Part shown: positions 23,868 through 31,487 of the stretch, piece after piece
Position numbering within the stretch: the stretch's first letter is position 1
How the letters are laid out: every line of letters begins with the position of its first letter
NCBI GenBank assembly: GCA_964396785.1
Contig: CAYNFU010000005.1
Location: 1-34,012 of the forward strand
Reading direction: 5' to 3'
Source of the DNA: RBG-16-42-24 sp964396785
Lineage (GTDB): Bacteria; Patescibacteriota; Microgenomatia; UBA8517
DNA: 34,012 bases
Notes under the pieces: generated by a model
Told to the model about the DNA's origin: nothing
Seen by the model: only the letters and a program-made list of their open reading frames with translations
The model's database searches: none
Made by a program: the position numbers and the translations under genes

Positions 23868-23972
23868 CTATAAGGCACTTAAGAAGGGAATTATCGAGGT
23901 CAATATTAGAGCAAGGGTGGCGATAACTACCAAAATGACAAACAGTTTTCTTTGTTTTTTACTTAATAGCAT
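23868..23972 (-). CDS. Tiny single-pass membrane protein, 34 aa
   Basis: A short ORF not explained by neighbouring genes: M-LLSKKQRKLF, then a 20-residue hydrophobic helix (VILVVIATLALILTSIIPFL) and SAL at the end. Its ATG overlaps the tyrS stop by one base (TAATG), the arrangement of coupled genes, and it fills most of the 129-nt gap before recG. A basic N-terminus followed by a helix predicts an N-in membrane peptide. Function unknown; coding status rests on the overlap and the clean helix. Confidence 0.6.
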   Translation of the reverse strand: MLLSKKQRKLFVILVVIATLALILTSIIPFLSAL

Positions 23973-25120
23973 TATTTTACCTTCAGGAAAGTTTTTTTAC
24001 CGACCTTGATTTCATCCCCAGATTTTGGCTGGTAGTTGGTATCCTTTATTACTTTTCCACCAACCTCAACTGCCCCGGCGCCAATGAGCCTCTTTGCTTC
24101 GCTAATACTGGCAAGAGACGTATAAGGTGCAATCGTCCCCGCAAAAGAGTCTTTCGCTGGAACTTCTAAATTATATTCAGGTTTTCTCTCTTGAAAAGTT
24201 GTTTCGAAATATTCCTGACTAAGTTTAGCCGAGTCTTCTCCCCAAAGCGTGCCAACTATTTCCGAAGCAAGACGTTTTTTCTCTCCCATAGGATCTTTTT
24301 TTATTTTCTCATCAAGACCCGTTAGATCTACCTCGGTAAGAAGCTCAAATCCCGTGAATATCGCCTCATCAGGAAATGACATGATTCCGGCATAGAAGTT
24401 TTCGGAAGTCGCATCTAGAAACAAAGCGTTTCCTGCTGTTTTCCCAACCTTATTGCCTTCTTTATCGACTAAAAGCTTAGTTGCTAGTACATATTTTTCT
24501 TTAGACTTTAAGGCCTTCATAAGAGTCCTCCCTGCAAGCATATTAAAGATTTGATCGCTTCCCCCAATTTCCAAATCAACGTCCATTTCGACCGTGTCAA
24601 TTCCTTGGGCGACAGGATACAAAAACTCGCTTAGGTAAATTGGTTCATTTTTCTTGAGTCTTAATTCAAACATATCCCTTTCTATCATTTGCTGCACGGT
24701 AAAGTTTGAAGTAATTTCTATGAGGTCCTTAAATGTTTTTTTGTCATTCCACTCGGAGTTATAAAGAATTTTTGCCGGATTATCACCCTCAAATGAGAGA
24801 ATTTTTCCAACTTGCTCCTTCCACTTTTCAGTGTTTTTGAGCACTTCCTCTCGGCTGAGTTTTTTTCTTGCAGTTACCTTATCGGTAGGGTCTCCTATCA
24901 TCCCGGTAAAGTCCCCTATCAGAAAAATTACTTCGTGGCCGAGTTTCTGAAATTGTCTTAATTTTAATATTCCGACCAGATTTCCAAGGTGAAGACTAGG
25001 CATAGACGGGTCAAAGCCCTGATAAAGCTTAATTTTTCGGGAAGACATAAGCTCTTTTAACCCGTCTTTGGAGGGCAGTATCTCTGCCACCCCTCTTGTT
25101 AAAACATAGTCTTCGTCCAT
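23972..25120 (-). CDS. tyrS: Tyrosyl-tRNA synthetase
   Basis: Class Ic synthetase that charges tRNA-Tyr. The HIGH-type motif is HLGN in PSMPSLHLGNLVGILKL, and the KMSKS-type loop is KVGKTAGNALFL, the same form as E. coli KFGKT. FLYPVAQGIDTVEMDVDLEIGGSDQ holds the tyrosine and adenylate site. A C-terminal S4-like RNA-binding domain is visible (SEAKRLIGAGAVEVGGKVI). Its 382 residues are near family length. Transcription should start at or beside the ATG from a promoter that overlaps the divergent pbp1A promoter. Confidence 0.95.
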   Translation of the reverse strand: MDEDYVLTRGVAEILPSKDGLKELMSSRKIKLYQGFDPSMPSLHLGNLVGILKLRQFQKLGHEVIFLIGDFTGMIGDPTDKVTARKKLSREEVLKNTEKWKEQVGKILSFEGDNPAKILYNSEWNDKKTFKDLIEITSNFTVQQMIERDMFELRLKKNEPIYLSEFLYPVAQGIDTVEMDVDLEIGGSDQIFNMLAGRTLMKALKSKEKYVLATKLLVDKEGNKVGKTAGNALFLDATSENFYAGIMSFPDEAIFTGFELLTEVDLTGLDEKIKKDPMGEKKRLASEIVGTLWGEDSAKLSQEYFETTFQERKPEYNLEVPAKDSFAGTIAPYTSLASISEAKRLIGAGAVEVGGKVIKDTNYQPKSGDEIKVGKKTFLKVK

Positions 25121-25128
25121 TTATACCT

Positions 25129-25157
25129 ATTTTAGGCATACTTTGCTACAATGACAA
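25129..25157 (-). promoter_or_regulatory. tyrS promoter, overlapping the divergent pbp1A promoter
   Basis: Minus strand: TTGTCA (25152-25157), a 17-bp spacer and TAAAAT (25129-25134), 8 nt before the tyrS ATG. The -10 of the divergent gene sits in its spacer and -35. Confidence 0.6.
25144..25152 (+). promoter_or_regulatory. Extended -10 promoter of pbp1A
   Basis: TGCTACAAT: an extended -10 (TGn) with TACAAT at 25147-25152, 8 nt before the ATG. No good -35. It shares bases with the tyrS promoter on the other strand, so polymerase can probably hold only one at a time. Confidence 0.5.
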
Positions 25158-25160
25158 GTA

Positions 25161-27725
25161 ATGTGGAGAGATAGGGTAAGGCGAAGGAGGCTTTCTCGCC
25201 TTCGTGTGGGTTCACTAACTAGCCGAAAAATACTTACAATTGTTAAGATTGCCTTTATAGGCGTAATTGGCCTCTTTTTTGCAGCTTTTTTACTTCTTCC
25301 TGTTTTTGCCTTTAACCTGCCGTCCCCAGACGAGGTTGTTAGACGGGAGGGATTCTCAACTAAGATTTTGGATAGAAACGGAGAAGTTCTCTACGACATT
25401 TTCTTAGACCAAAGAAGAACTTCAGTTCCCCTTGATGAAGTCCCCCTTTACATGAGGCAAGCAACTATTGCAATTGAAGATAAAAACTTTTATAAGCACC
25501 AGGGATTTGACCCTACAGGCTACGTAAGGGCCGTATATAACATAATTATAAACCGCAGGCTCCAGGGAGGTTCCACACTCACCCAGCAACTCGTTAAAAA
25601 TGTTCTTCTGTCCCCTGAAAGGACGGTATTCAGGAAAGTAAAAGAGTTTATTCTGGCAATTCAGATTGAACGCAAATACTCGAAAGACGAAATACTACAA
25701 ATGTACTTAAATGAAGCTCCTTATGGGGGTACCGCTTGGGGGGTAGGAAGCTCCGCCGAGATTTATTTCGGTAAAAAAGTGAAAGACTTAACTCTTACCG
25801 AATCCGCTGTGCTTGCGGGACTGCCACAAAGGCCTTCTGTTTATTCACCTTATTCCTCAACCCCAGACGCATATATAGGACGCACCCAGGAAGTTTTAAG
25901 AAGAATGCGCGAAGACGACTATATTACAAAAGACCAGGAGGCAGCAGCCCGGGAGGAGCTTGAAAATATAACTTTCCAGGATAGGGCGGCGAGCTTCAAA
26001 GCGCCACACTTTGTCCAATATGTTCAGAAAATCCTTTCTGAAAGATATGGAGAGGCGGTTGTTGAGCAAGGAGGGCTTAAAGTTACAACCACACTTGATT
26101 TGAAGCTTCAGGAAGAAGCAGAGGCTATTGTAGGGGAGGAGATTGAAAAAGTTGAAAAACAGAATATTACAAATGGGGCGGCCGTTGCTATAAACCCAGA
26201 AACCGGAGAGATTTTAGCTATGGTTGGGTCTAAAGATTTTGACGCACCAGACTACGACGGACAATTCAATGCGGTAACTCAAGCACTAAGACAACCAGGA
26301 AGTTCAATTAAGCCCGTAACATATGTTACCGCCCTTAAGGAAGGGCATAGCGCCTCAACGCTCATTATGGATGTTGCAACTACCTTTCCGGGAGGAATTG
26401 GCCAGCCCGAATATAAACCAGTCAATTACGACGGAAAGTTCAGGGGGCCCATGCAAGTTCGATTTGGCCTGGCAAACTCCATCAATATGGTAGCCGTTAA
26501 AATGCTCGCTATGGTTGGGATAAAAGATACGCTTGAAACCGCCTATGATTTGGGCATTTCAACCATGGAACCGAATCAAGAGACTCTAAATAGAGTTGGC
26601 CTTTCTTTAACCCTCGGAGGCGGAGAGGTTAGACTTCTTGAACTTACGGGAGCCTACGCTGCATTTATGAATAAAGGCTTTAGGGTAGACCCTGTTGCAA
26701 TCCTTAAGGTTGAAGATCAAAAAGGGAAAGTTCTCGAAGAAGAAAAACCAAAAAAAGGAAAAAGAGTATTAAGCGAAGAACAAGCTTTTATAATTGCCGA
26801 CATTCTCTCTGACAATAATGCGCGTTCAGAAATTTTCGGAACAAATTCACTTCTTAATATTCCGGGCAAAACCATTGCTGTAAAAACAGGAACGACCAAT
26901 GATAAGCGTGACAACTGGACTGTCGGAGGAAATTCTCAAGGATTAGTTGGAGTATGGGTAGGTAATAATGACTACTCCCCAATGCTATCCGTCGCCTCAG
27001 GAGTTTCTGGCGCCTCCCCTATTTGGAGGAGGGTGCTCCTCGAGGTTTTAAAGGATAAACCTTCAGTTAAATTTGATATCCCTTCCGGGATTGTAACCGC
27101 TTCGGTCGACAGCGTATCGGGCTATCGGTCACACGATGGTTATCCTTCAAGACAAGAATACTTCATAAAAGGTACAGAACCAGGGGAAGACCCGGTCCAC
27201 ACCAAGCTCAAAGTTTGCAAATCTGACGGGAGATTAGCAACTCCAAGCGACATTGCTGGGGGCAACTACGAAGAAAAAGAATTTTTTGTTTTCAAAGAAG
27301 AAGATCCTACTGCTGGGCCAAGTGAACCCAATCGTTGGCAAGAAGGAATTCTAGCCTGGCTATCAACTCAAGGAGACTCGCGTTACCACCCGCCTACGGA
27401 TTACTGCGGTTCCTCGACTCCGGTTAACGTGGAATTTGATACGCCAATGGACCATGCATCAAATCTACCCAACACTTTCAAGGTCAAGGTAAGGGCCGAC
27501 TCAACTGCCGACATTGTCCAGGTCGAGTTAGAAGTGGATGGAGTTAAAGTAAGGACATTTACCGGTCCTCCATTTGAGCACGATGTAACTCTAGCCGACG
27601 GTGTTCATACAATACGTGCCAAGGCGAAAGATGCCAATGGAAAAGAATCTGATAGAAGTATAACAATTGGAATGAATACGACATGGGATTCAAATTTGTC
27701 GCCCACTCCCACCCCGACTCCCTAG
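25161..27725 (+). CDS. Class A penicillin-binding protein (PBP1A-like)
   Basis: Bifunctional peptidoglycan glycosyltransferase/transpeptidase. A basic cytoplasmic tail (WRDRVRRRRLSRLR) precedes one membrane anchor (about 28-52). The GT51 domain has catalytic E106 in AIEDKNFYKHQGFD and QGGSTLTQQLVKN. The transpeptidase has S381-SI-K384 (SxxK), SIN in LANSINMV and KTG at 575-577. An Ig-like domain follows (about 755-845, NVEFDTPMDH to RSITIGMN), and the protein ends in SPTPTPTP. At 854 residues it is of usual size. The Ig-like domain and Pro/Thr end suggest wall-facing interactions (inference). It would make the cell's peptidoglycan. Confidence 0.94.
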   Translation: MWRDRVRRRRLSRLRVGSLTSRKILTIVKIAFIGVIGLFFAAFLLLPVFAFNLPSPDEVVRREGFSTKILDRNGEVLYDIFLDQRRTSVPLDEVPLYMRQATIAIEDKNFYKHQGFDPTGYVRAVYNIIINRRLQGGSTLTQQLVKNVLLSPERTVFRKVKEFILAIQIERKYSKDEILQMYLNEAPYGGTAWGVGSSAEIYFGKKVKDLTLTESAVLAGLPQRPSVYSPYSSTPDAYIGRTQEVLRRMREDDYITKDQEAAAREELENITFQDRAASFKAPHFVQYVQKILSERYGEAVVEQGGLKVTTTLDLKLQEEAEAIVGEEIEKVEKQNITNGAAVAINPETGEILAMVGSKDFDAPDYDGQFNAVTQALRQPGSSIKPVTYVTALKEGHSASTLIMDVATTFPGGIGQPEYKPVNYDGKFRGPMQVRFGLANSINMVAVKMLAMVGIKDTLETAYDLGISTMEPNQETLNRVGLSLTLGGGEVRLLELTGAYAAFMNKGFRVDPVAILKVEDQKGKVLEEEKPKKGKRVLSEEQAFIIADILSDNNARSEIFGTNSLLNIPGKTIAVKTGTTNDKRDNWTVGGNSQGLVGVWVGNNDYSPMLSVASGVSGASPIWRRVLLEVLKDKPSVKFDIPSGIVTASVDSVSGYRSHDGYPSRQEYFIKGTEPGEDPVHTKLKVCKSDGRLATPSDIAGGNYEEKEFFVFKEEDPTAGPSEPNRWQEGILAWLSTQGDSRYHPPTDYCGSSTPVNVEFDTPMDHASNLPNTFKVKVRADSTADIVQVELEVDGVKVRTFTGPPFEHDVTLADGVHTIRAKAKDANGKESDRSITIGMNTTWDSNLSPTPTPTP

Positions 27726-27733
27726 CGTGATTG

Positions 27734-27742
27734 TGGTATAAT
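27734..27742 (+). promoter_or_regulatory. Extended -10 promoter of the 126-aa gene
   Basis: TGGTATAAT is a perfect extended -10 (TGnTATAAT). The expected start near 27749 leaves a leader of about 15 nt that contains the direct repeat CTGACCTGACCTGG. No clear -35 or Shine-Dalgarno. Confidence 0.55.
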
Positions 27743-27764
27743 TTCCTGACCTGACCTGGTAAGT

Positions 27765-28145
27765 ATGGTAAGTAGTATTGAGAGGTTAGTACAGAACGGT
27801 GAGAGTATTCAAGAGGTTAAAACACTACTCGTAAGTAGTTGGGCCGAGATCGCCGCCCATCTCCCTGCAGATTTTAATCGCCATCATGTAGGTTTTGCTC
27901 GGGACTATTTTAGAGTTCAGTTGAGATTGGCTAAGGGTCAGAAAAAGAGAGCTCGGGAAATTTTTAGAGGACTGGAAAAACGGAATGGATATAACGAATT
28001 TGAGACAACTAATAAACGGCTTCTGGCCGCTATAGATTTAGCCGTAAGAGGGTCAACCAACTGGGTTGACGAGTCAAGACAGCCGGTAGATCCATTATTC
28101 CGGCTAAACCATAGGTTAAGCCCTAGTGATCACCCCAAAATTTAA
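27765..28145 (+). CDS. Hypothetical protein, 126 aa
   Basis: I do not recognise it. It is a basic, mostly helical soluble protein: VQNGESIQEVKTLLVSSW, then an Arg/Lys-rich middle (RVQLRLAKGQKKRAREIF) and a proline-containing C-terminus. The basic helices could bind nucleic acid, but no known fold is evident. A strong extended -10 promoter supports it as a real gene. Its last 30 nt overlap the 3' end of pheT in convergent orientation, so both messages could pair there. It starts 39 nt after pbp1A. Confidence 0.65.
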   Translation: MVSSIERLVQNGESIQEVKTLLVSSWAEIAAHLPADFNRHHVGFARDYFRVQLRLAKGQKKRAREIFRGLEKRNGYNEFETTNKRLLAAIDLAVRGSTNWVDESRQPVDPLFRLNHRLSPSDHPKI

Positions 28146-30062
28146 TTTGATAGTTTTTAAAAATTTTTCCCTAATTGCACCAACTTCCTCATTGGTAAGT
28201 GTTTTTCCTGAGTGTTGATACCAGAGACGGAATGTATATGCGTCTTGATAAGTATCAACGAGTTCTATCTTAGCTATTAACTTATTTGACCATTTTACAG
28301 AAGAAATTACTTCACCAATCTTGGTTCTTCTTGGAAAAGATAAGGTTATATCCTCGATTTGGGCGGGGTATTTAGGAACATGTTTGAAGCTACCTACATC
28401 CCTCGCAGCCTTTCTTAAGTCTTCAATTCCAAGTTCATAATAATAGTATCCTTCGAAAAGTTCTCCGAAAGACCCTATTTCTTTCGATCTAGATTTAATA
28501 GTTAATCTCCTTCCAGGAAGATAATCTGGTCCTTCTTCGGGGGTTAATTCTCCTTCAAAGTTAAGTTCTGCCAATAGACCCTCGATAGTTCCCCTCGCCT
28601 CTCTAAAAGAGGTATTGGCGAATATTCCGGCAAACATCATCCTTTCTTCTGGTAATTCTCCCCTCCTCGGGATATATACATTGGCCATTTCGAATAGATG
28701 AAATGTTTCTTTCTCTCCAGAATTTTCCTTCGCCGCTTTTACCAACGATTGCCTTAGTGACGTTCTTAGATATTCTCCCTCTACTCCGAGGGGATTTTTT
28801 ATTTTCAACCCTTCCTTAGCCTCATCTCGGGAGACCAATGAAAGAGTATAAACTTCGAATCCCCCATAACCCTTCAAGATATTTTTAACTTTGGTTTCGA
28901 ATTCAAATGGAGAATTAGCTAGAGGTTCAGGTAATCCCCCTTCCATTAATTTACTTGGAAGTCTCAGGTAACCATAAATTCTGGCGATTTCTTCAACAAT
29001 ATCCTCGGCAATTGTAATGTCGTTTACTCTCCATGATGGGATTAGGACCTCGATATTATCTTTTTGCCACGAAATCTCGAAGCCTAAGGAAGTAAGAATT
29101 TCTGCTATTAGTCCTTTTGACAAATTAAGGCCCAAAGAGTTGTTAATAAAATTAAGAGAGCAACTAACTTTTTTAACCCTGTAGAGTTTAGGGTAAATAT
29201 CAAGTATTTCCTTTTCGGCTTTCCCCTTGGTCAAACTTTCAAATAACTCAATCCCACGGGCAATTCCAAGGCTAACTAATTCGGGATCGAGACCTTTTTC
29301 AAAAAGAACCGCAGCCTCGGTTCTCTGGGCTAGGCCCATAGAAGTTTTCCTGATGTTTACTGGGTTATAAGTTTGGACAAAAAGAAGAATATTCTTGGTA
29401 GTTTCGTCGACTGCTGAATTTTCCCCACCCATAATTCCGGCAAGGTCGATGAGCCTTCCCTTCCCATCCTCAATTACAATATCGTCTCCGGCAAGTACGT
29501 GGGTCTTTCCGTCAAGAGTTGTTAGCTTCTCTCCCCTTTTACTTTTGCGAAGTACCATTTTTGCCCCAAATATTTTGTCGTAATCAAATGTATGAACCGG
29601 TTGCCCCAGTTCGTGCATAATGTAGTTTGAAATATCAACAACGTTATTTATGGGTCTTACCCCAACAGCCAAGAGCCTCTCTTTAATCCGGTCGGGTGAC
29701 TGGGCAATACTAACATTTTTTATTAAAACAGCAGAGAACCTAGGACATAAATTGGGTTCTACACCAGCCTCCAAATACTTCACTTTATTAACAAATTTGA
29801 GATTACCTACTTTGATCGAATGAAGTGATGCTCTAACACCAAATTGGGGTAATATTGCGGTAGCCTCCCTAGCTATTCCAAATACAGATGCCGAATCAAC
29901 CCTATTTGTTGTTACTTCTATTGAATAAACAGAGTCAGAACCTACTTTCTCAACCTTTTCGACAGAAGGTCCACACAAGGATAAATATTTCGCAACTTCA
30001 CTCGGCGAAGCGCTCGTTTTAAGAAAATTTCTGAGCCAACTATCTGGTATTAAAATATCCAT
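28116..30062 (-). CDS. pheT: Phenylalanyl-tRNA synthetase beta subunit, without tRNA-binding OB domain
   Basis: Beta subunit of the alpha2beta2 enzyme that charges tRNA-Phe. It starts MDILIPDSWLRNFL and goes directly from CGPSVEKVEKV into the B1/B3-B4 region (IEVTTNRVDSASVFGIAREA), so the EMAP/OB-fold tRNA-binding domain of about 110 residues found in E. coli PheT is absent. This explains 648 rather than about 795 residues. B3/B4 editing, B5 and catalytic-like domains follow, and the C-terminal FDX-ACB anticodon-binding domain is present (KYPAQIEDITLSFPRRTKIG to the end). pheT begins 1 nt after the pheS stop. Confidence 0.95.
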   Translation of the reverse strand: MDILIPDSWLRNFLKTSASPSEVAKYLSLCGPSVEKVEKVGSDSVYSIEVTTNRVDSASVFGIAREATAILPQFGVRASLHSIKVGNLKFVNKVKYLEAGVEPNLCPRFSAVLIKNVSIAQSPDRIKERLLAVGVRPINNVVDISNYIMHELGQPVHTFDYDKIFGAKMVLRKSKRGEKLTTLDGKTHVLAGDDIVIEDGKGRLIDLAGIMGGENSAVDETTKNILLFVQTYNPVNIRKTSMGLAQRTEAAVLFEKGLDPELVSLGIARGIELFESLTKGKAEKEILDIYPKLYRVKKVSCSLNFINNSLGLNLSKGLIAEILTSLGFEISWQKDNIEVLIPSWRVNDITIAEDIVEEIARIYGYLRLPSKLMEGGLPEPLANSPFEFETKVKNILKGYGGFEVYTLSLVSRDEAKEGLKIKNPLGVEGEYLRTSLRQSLVKAAKENSGEKETFHLFEMANVYIPRRGELPEERMMFAGIFANTSFREARGTIEGLLAELNFEGELTPEEGPDYLPGRRLTIKSRSKEIGSFGELFEGYYYYELGIEDLRKAARDVGSFKHVPKYPAQIEDITLSFPRRTKIGEVISSVKWSNKLIAKIELVDTYQDAYTFRLWYQHSGKTLTNEEVGAIREKFLKTIKLNFGVITRA

Positions 30063-30063
30063 A

Positions 30064-31089
30064 TTAGAATTGCCGTAGAATTTTTAAGTCAGAACTATAT
30101 AAAAGTCGTATGTCAGGGACAGAGAGTCCAGATTTCATCATATAGGTCCTTTCTACCCCCAAGCCGAAGGCAAATCCCGTATATTTCTCGGGATCAACGC
30201 CGCCGTTTTTAAGAACGGTAGGGTGAACCATTCCAGCTCCACCAAGTTCAAGCCAGCCTTCTTTACAAACCTTGCAACCTTTCCCCATACAAATTCCACA
30301 AGTGATATCAACTTCAAAGGAAGGCTCGGTAAATTGAAAATGATAAGGTCTAAGTCTAGTTTTTCTTTGAGAACCAAAGAAATTTCGAGCAAAATAATCG
30401 AGTGTACCTTTAAGATGTACAATCGAAATTCCTTTATCAATAACTAGGCCCTCGAACTGATGAAACATAGGATAGTGAGACGCGTCTATCTGTCTCCGAT
30501 AACATTTTGCGATATTAATCATTCTAATAGGGGGTTCTTTTACTCTTTGCATTTCTCTGATTTGGCCAGAGGAAGTATGAGGTGTATAAACCATTTGACC
30601 ATACCGTGGGTGAGCAGGGACTTCCATAAAGAAAGTTTCCCACTCGTCACGGGCCGGGTGGTCCTTGGTCATGTTTAGGCCTTCGAAAACAAACCAATCC
30701 CAGTCAACTTCTGGATATCGAACCCTTACAAATCCGATCTGGGCAAAAGTTTTTGCGATTTCATCAATTGCCTTTGTTACAAGGTGAAGGTGACCTTGTG
30801 GGGGTTTTATTCCTGGAATTGTGGGGTCAAACCACTCGCGAGCGGATTCTTTAAAAGAATTCTTTTTTTCAGAAAGAAGAGAAACAAGAGCATTTTTGGC
30901 CTCGTTTATCAAAACTCCGACTAGTTTTTTTTCTTCACCGGGAACAGTCTTTATTTTCTTAAACAGTTCCGTGAGCTTTCCACTTCTCCCCAAGTAAACG
31001 ATCCTCAATTCTTCCAAATCTTCCGTCGATTTTGCAGCAGAAATTTGGGCAATCGCCTGATTTTTTAGACTAAGTATTTCTTCCCTCAT
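30064..31089 (-). CDS. pheS: Phenylalanyl-tRNA synthetase alpha subunit
   Basis: Catalytic class II subunit. An N-terminal coiled coil (about 1-90) carries LEELRIVYLGRSGKLTELFK. The class II core has DPTIPG, WETFFMEVPAHP and THTSSGQ-like motif 2 (YTPHTSSGQIREMQ), with RCYRRQIDASHYPMFHQFEG and, near the end, FAFGLGVERTYMM (motif 3). A four-Cys cluster (TCGICMGKGCKVCKEGW) lies before WLELGGAGMVHP, as in many bacterial PheS. At 341 residues it has family length. The operon is likely controlled by the upstream Phe attenuator. Confidence 0.96.
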   Translation of the reverse strand: MREEILSLKNQAIAQISAAKSTEDLEELRIVYLGRSGKLTELFKKIKTVPGEEKKLVGVLINEAKNALVSLLSEKKNSFKESAREWFDPTIPGIKPPQGHLHLVTKAIDEIAKTFAQIGFVRVRYPEVDWDWFVFEGLNMTKDHPARDEWETFFMEVPAHPRYGQMVYTPHTSSGQIREMQRVKEPPIRMINIAKCYRRQIDASHYPMFHQFEGLVIDKGISIVHLKGTLDYFARNFFGSQRKTRLRPYHFQFTEPSFEVDITCGICMGKGCKVCKEGWLELGGAGMVHPTVLKNGGVDPEKYTGFAFGLGVERTYMMKSGLSVPDIRLLYSSDLKILRQF

Positions 31090-31145
31090 AATGCTTCTCT
31101 ATATATTTTTTGGATCAAGATTTTTAGTCTGAATTTAAGTATATC

Positions 31146-31355
31146 TTATTGTTCGATTCTAAGAATACAGCTAGACTGTCCCATACCATGACCTCTTGGC
31201 AGTTTGATTAAATGTGTTTGAGGTAGTATATCTGCTGGACAATATCTTTTAGCAATTTCATCTGCTGATTTATCGGTCTGTAGACGAGTCTCTATTAAAC
31301 CCAGAATATTACATCCTCTACAAGAACCGATTGTTGTTTGCAAACATTCTTTCAT
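31146..31355 (-). CDS. Small Cys-rich protein between the Phe attenuator and pheS, 69 aa
   Basis: Unrecognised protein. From the ATG at 31355 it has 69 residues with five cysteines (C4, C12, C15, C39, C63), including a CxxC (SCRGCN), and a His pair near the end (H48, H56), so metal binding is possible but unproven. The start is fixed by the best Shine-Dalgarno in the window, AAGGAGGTGA at 31361-31370 with 5-nt spacing; a longer frame to 31412 would run back into the terminator hairpin. It is the first gene after the attenuator and would be expressed with pheS-pheT when Phe-tRNA is scarce. That suggests a role linked to Phe or translation stress (inference). Confidence 0.7.
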   Translation of the reverse strand: MKECLQTTIGSCRGCNILGLIETRLQTDKSADEIAKRYCPADILPQTHLIKLPRGHGMGQSSCILRIEQ

Positions 31356-31360
31356 TAAAA

Positions 31361-31370
31361 TCACCTCCTT
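31361..31370 (-). promoter_or_regulatory. Strong ribosome-binding site of the Cys-rich ORF
   Basis: AAGGAGGTGA on the minus strand, the full anti-16S complement, 5 nt before the ATG. Segment 3 of the attenuator (ACCTCC) could also pair with it. Confidence 0.75.
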
Positions 31371-31381
31371 TTTCTCAATAA

Positions 31382-31407
31382 AATAACCTCCCCTTCGGGA
31401 GGTTATT
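31382..31407 (-). terminator. Intrinsic terminator of the Phe attenuator (segments 3:4)
   Basis: AATAACCTCCC (31407-31397) and GGGAGGTTATT (31392-31382) form a perfect 11-bp stem with a GAAG loop, followed on the minus strand by the T-rich TTATT. It would end both attenuated pheST messages and read-through from the thrS-infC-rpmI-rplT operon. On the plus strand no T-run follows. Confidence 0.75.
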
Positions 31408-31450
31408 CCCAACAGAGCTTCAACCTCCCTACTTAAGAGAAGGTAAAGCT
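31382..31450 (-). promoter_or_regulatory. Phe attenuator: four mutually exclusive RNA segments
   Basis: Segment 1 (31450-31436, AGCTTTACCTTCTCT, inside the Phe codons) pairs with segment 2 (31430-31416, AGGGAGGTTGAAGCT) at 14 of 15 positions, counting three G-U pairs, with the leader stop codon in the loop. Segment 2 can instead pair with segment 3 through GGGAGGTT (31429-31422) and AACCTCCC (31404-31397), 8 perfect bp: the antiterminator. Segments 3:4 form the terminator. A ribosome stalled at the Phe codons covers segment 1, frees segment 2 and lets 2:3 form, so pheST is transcribed. With enough Phe-tRNA the ribosome reaches the stop and 3:4 forms. Confidence 0.8.
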
Positions 31451-31480
31451 AAAGAATTTAACCGATAACATTTCTGTCAT
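31433..31480 (-). CDS. Phe leader peptide of the pheS-pheT operon
   Basis: Fifteen codons encoding MTEMLSVKFFSFTFS, with Phe at positions 9, 10, 12 and 14 (codons within 31456-31439), directly before the attenuator hairpins. The role matches E. coli PheM and PheL leader peptides: ribosome stalling senses charged tRNA-Phe. The -10 box of its promoter ends 7 nt before the ATG and there is no Shine-Dalgarno, so the transcript should begin at the ATG and be translated leaderlessly. It lies 19 nt after rplT. Phe content, position, the overlap with segment 1 and the gene order all agree; translation has not been shown. Confidence 0.8.
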   Translation of the reverse strand: MTEMLSVKFFSFTFS

Positions 31481-31487
31481 TAGAGTG

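Noticed and set aside
31356..31412. N-terminal extension of the Cys-rich ORF to 31412
   Set aside because: It would be read through the terminator hairpin and place the perfect Shine-Dalgarno inside the gene; the ATG at 31355 is 5 nt after that site.
31382..31480. T-box riboswitch for pheST
   Set aside because: The leader is too short, with no Stem I and no conserved T-box sequence; the Phe-rich ORF and the segment 1-4 pairing explain the hairpins better.
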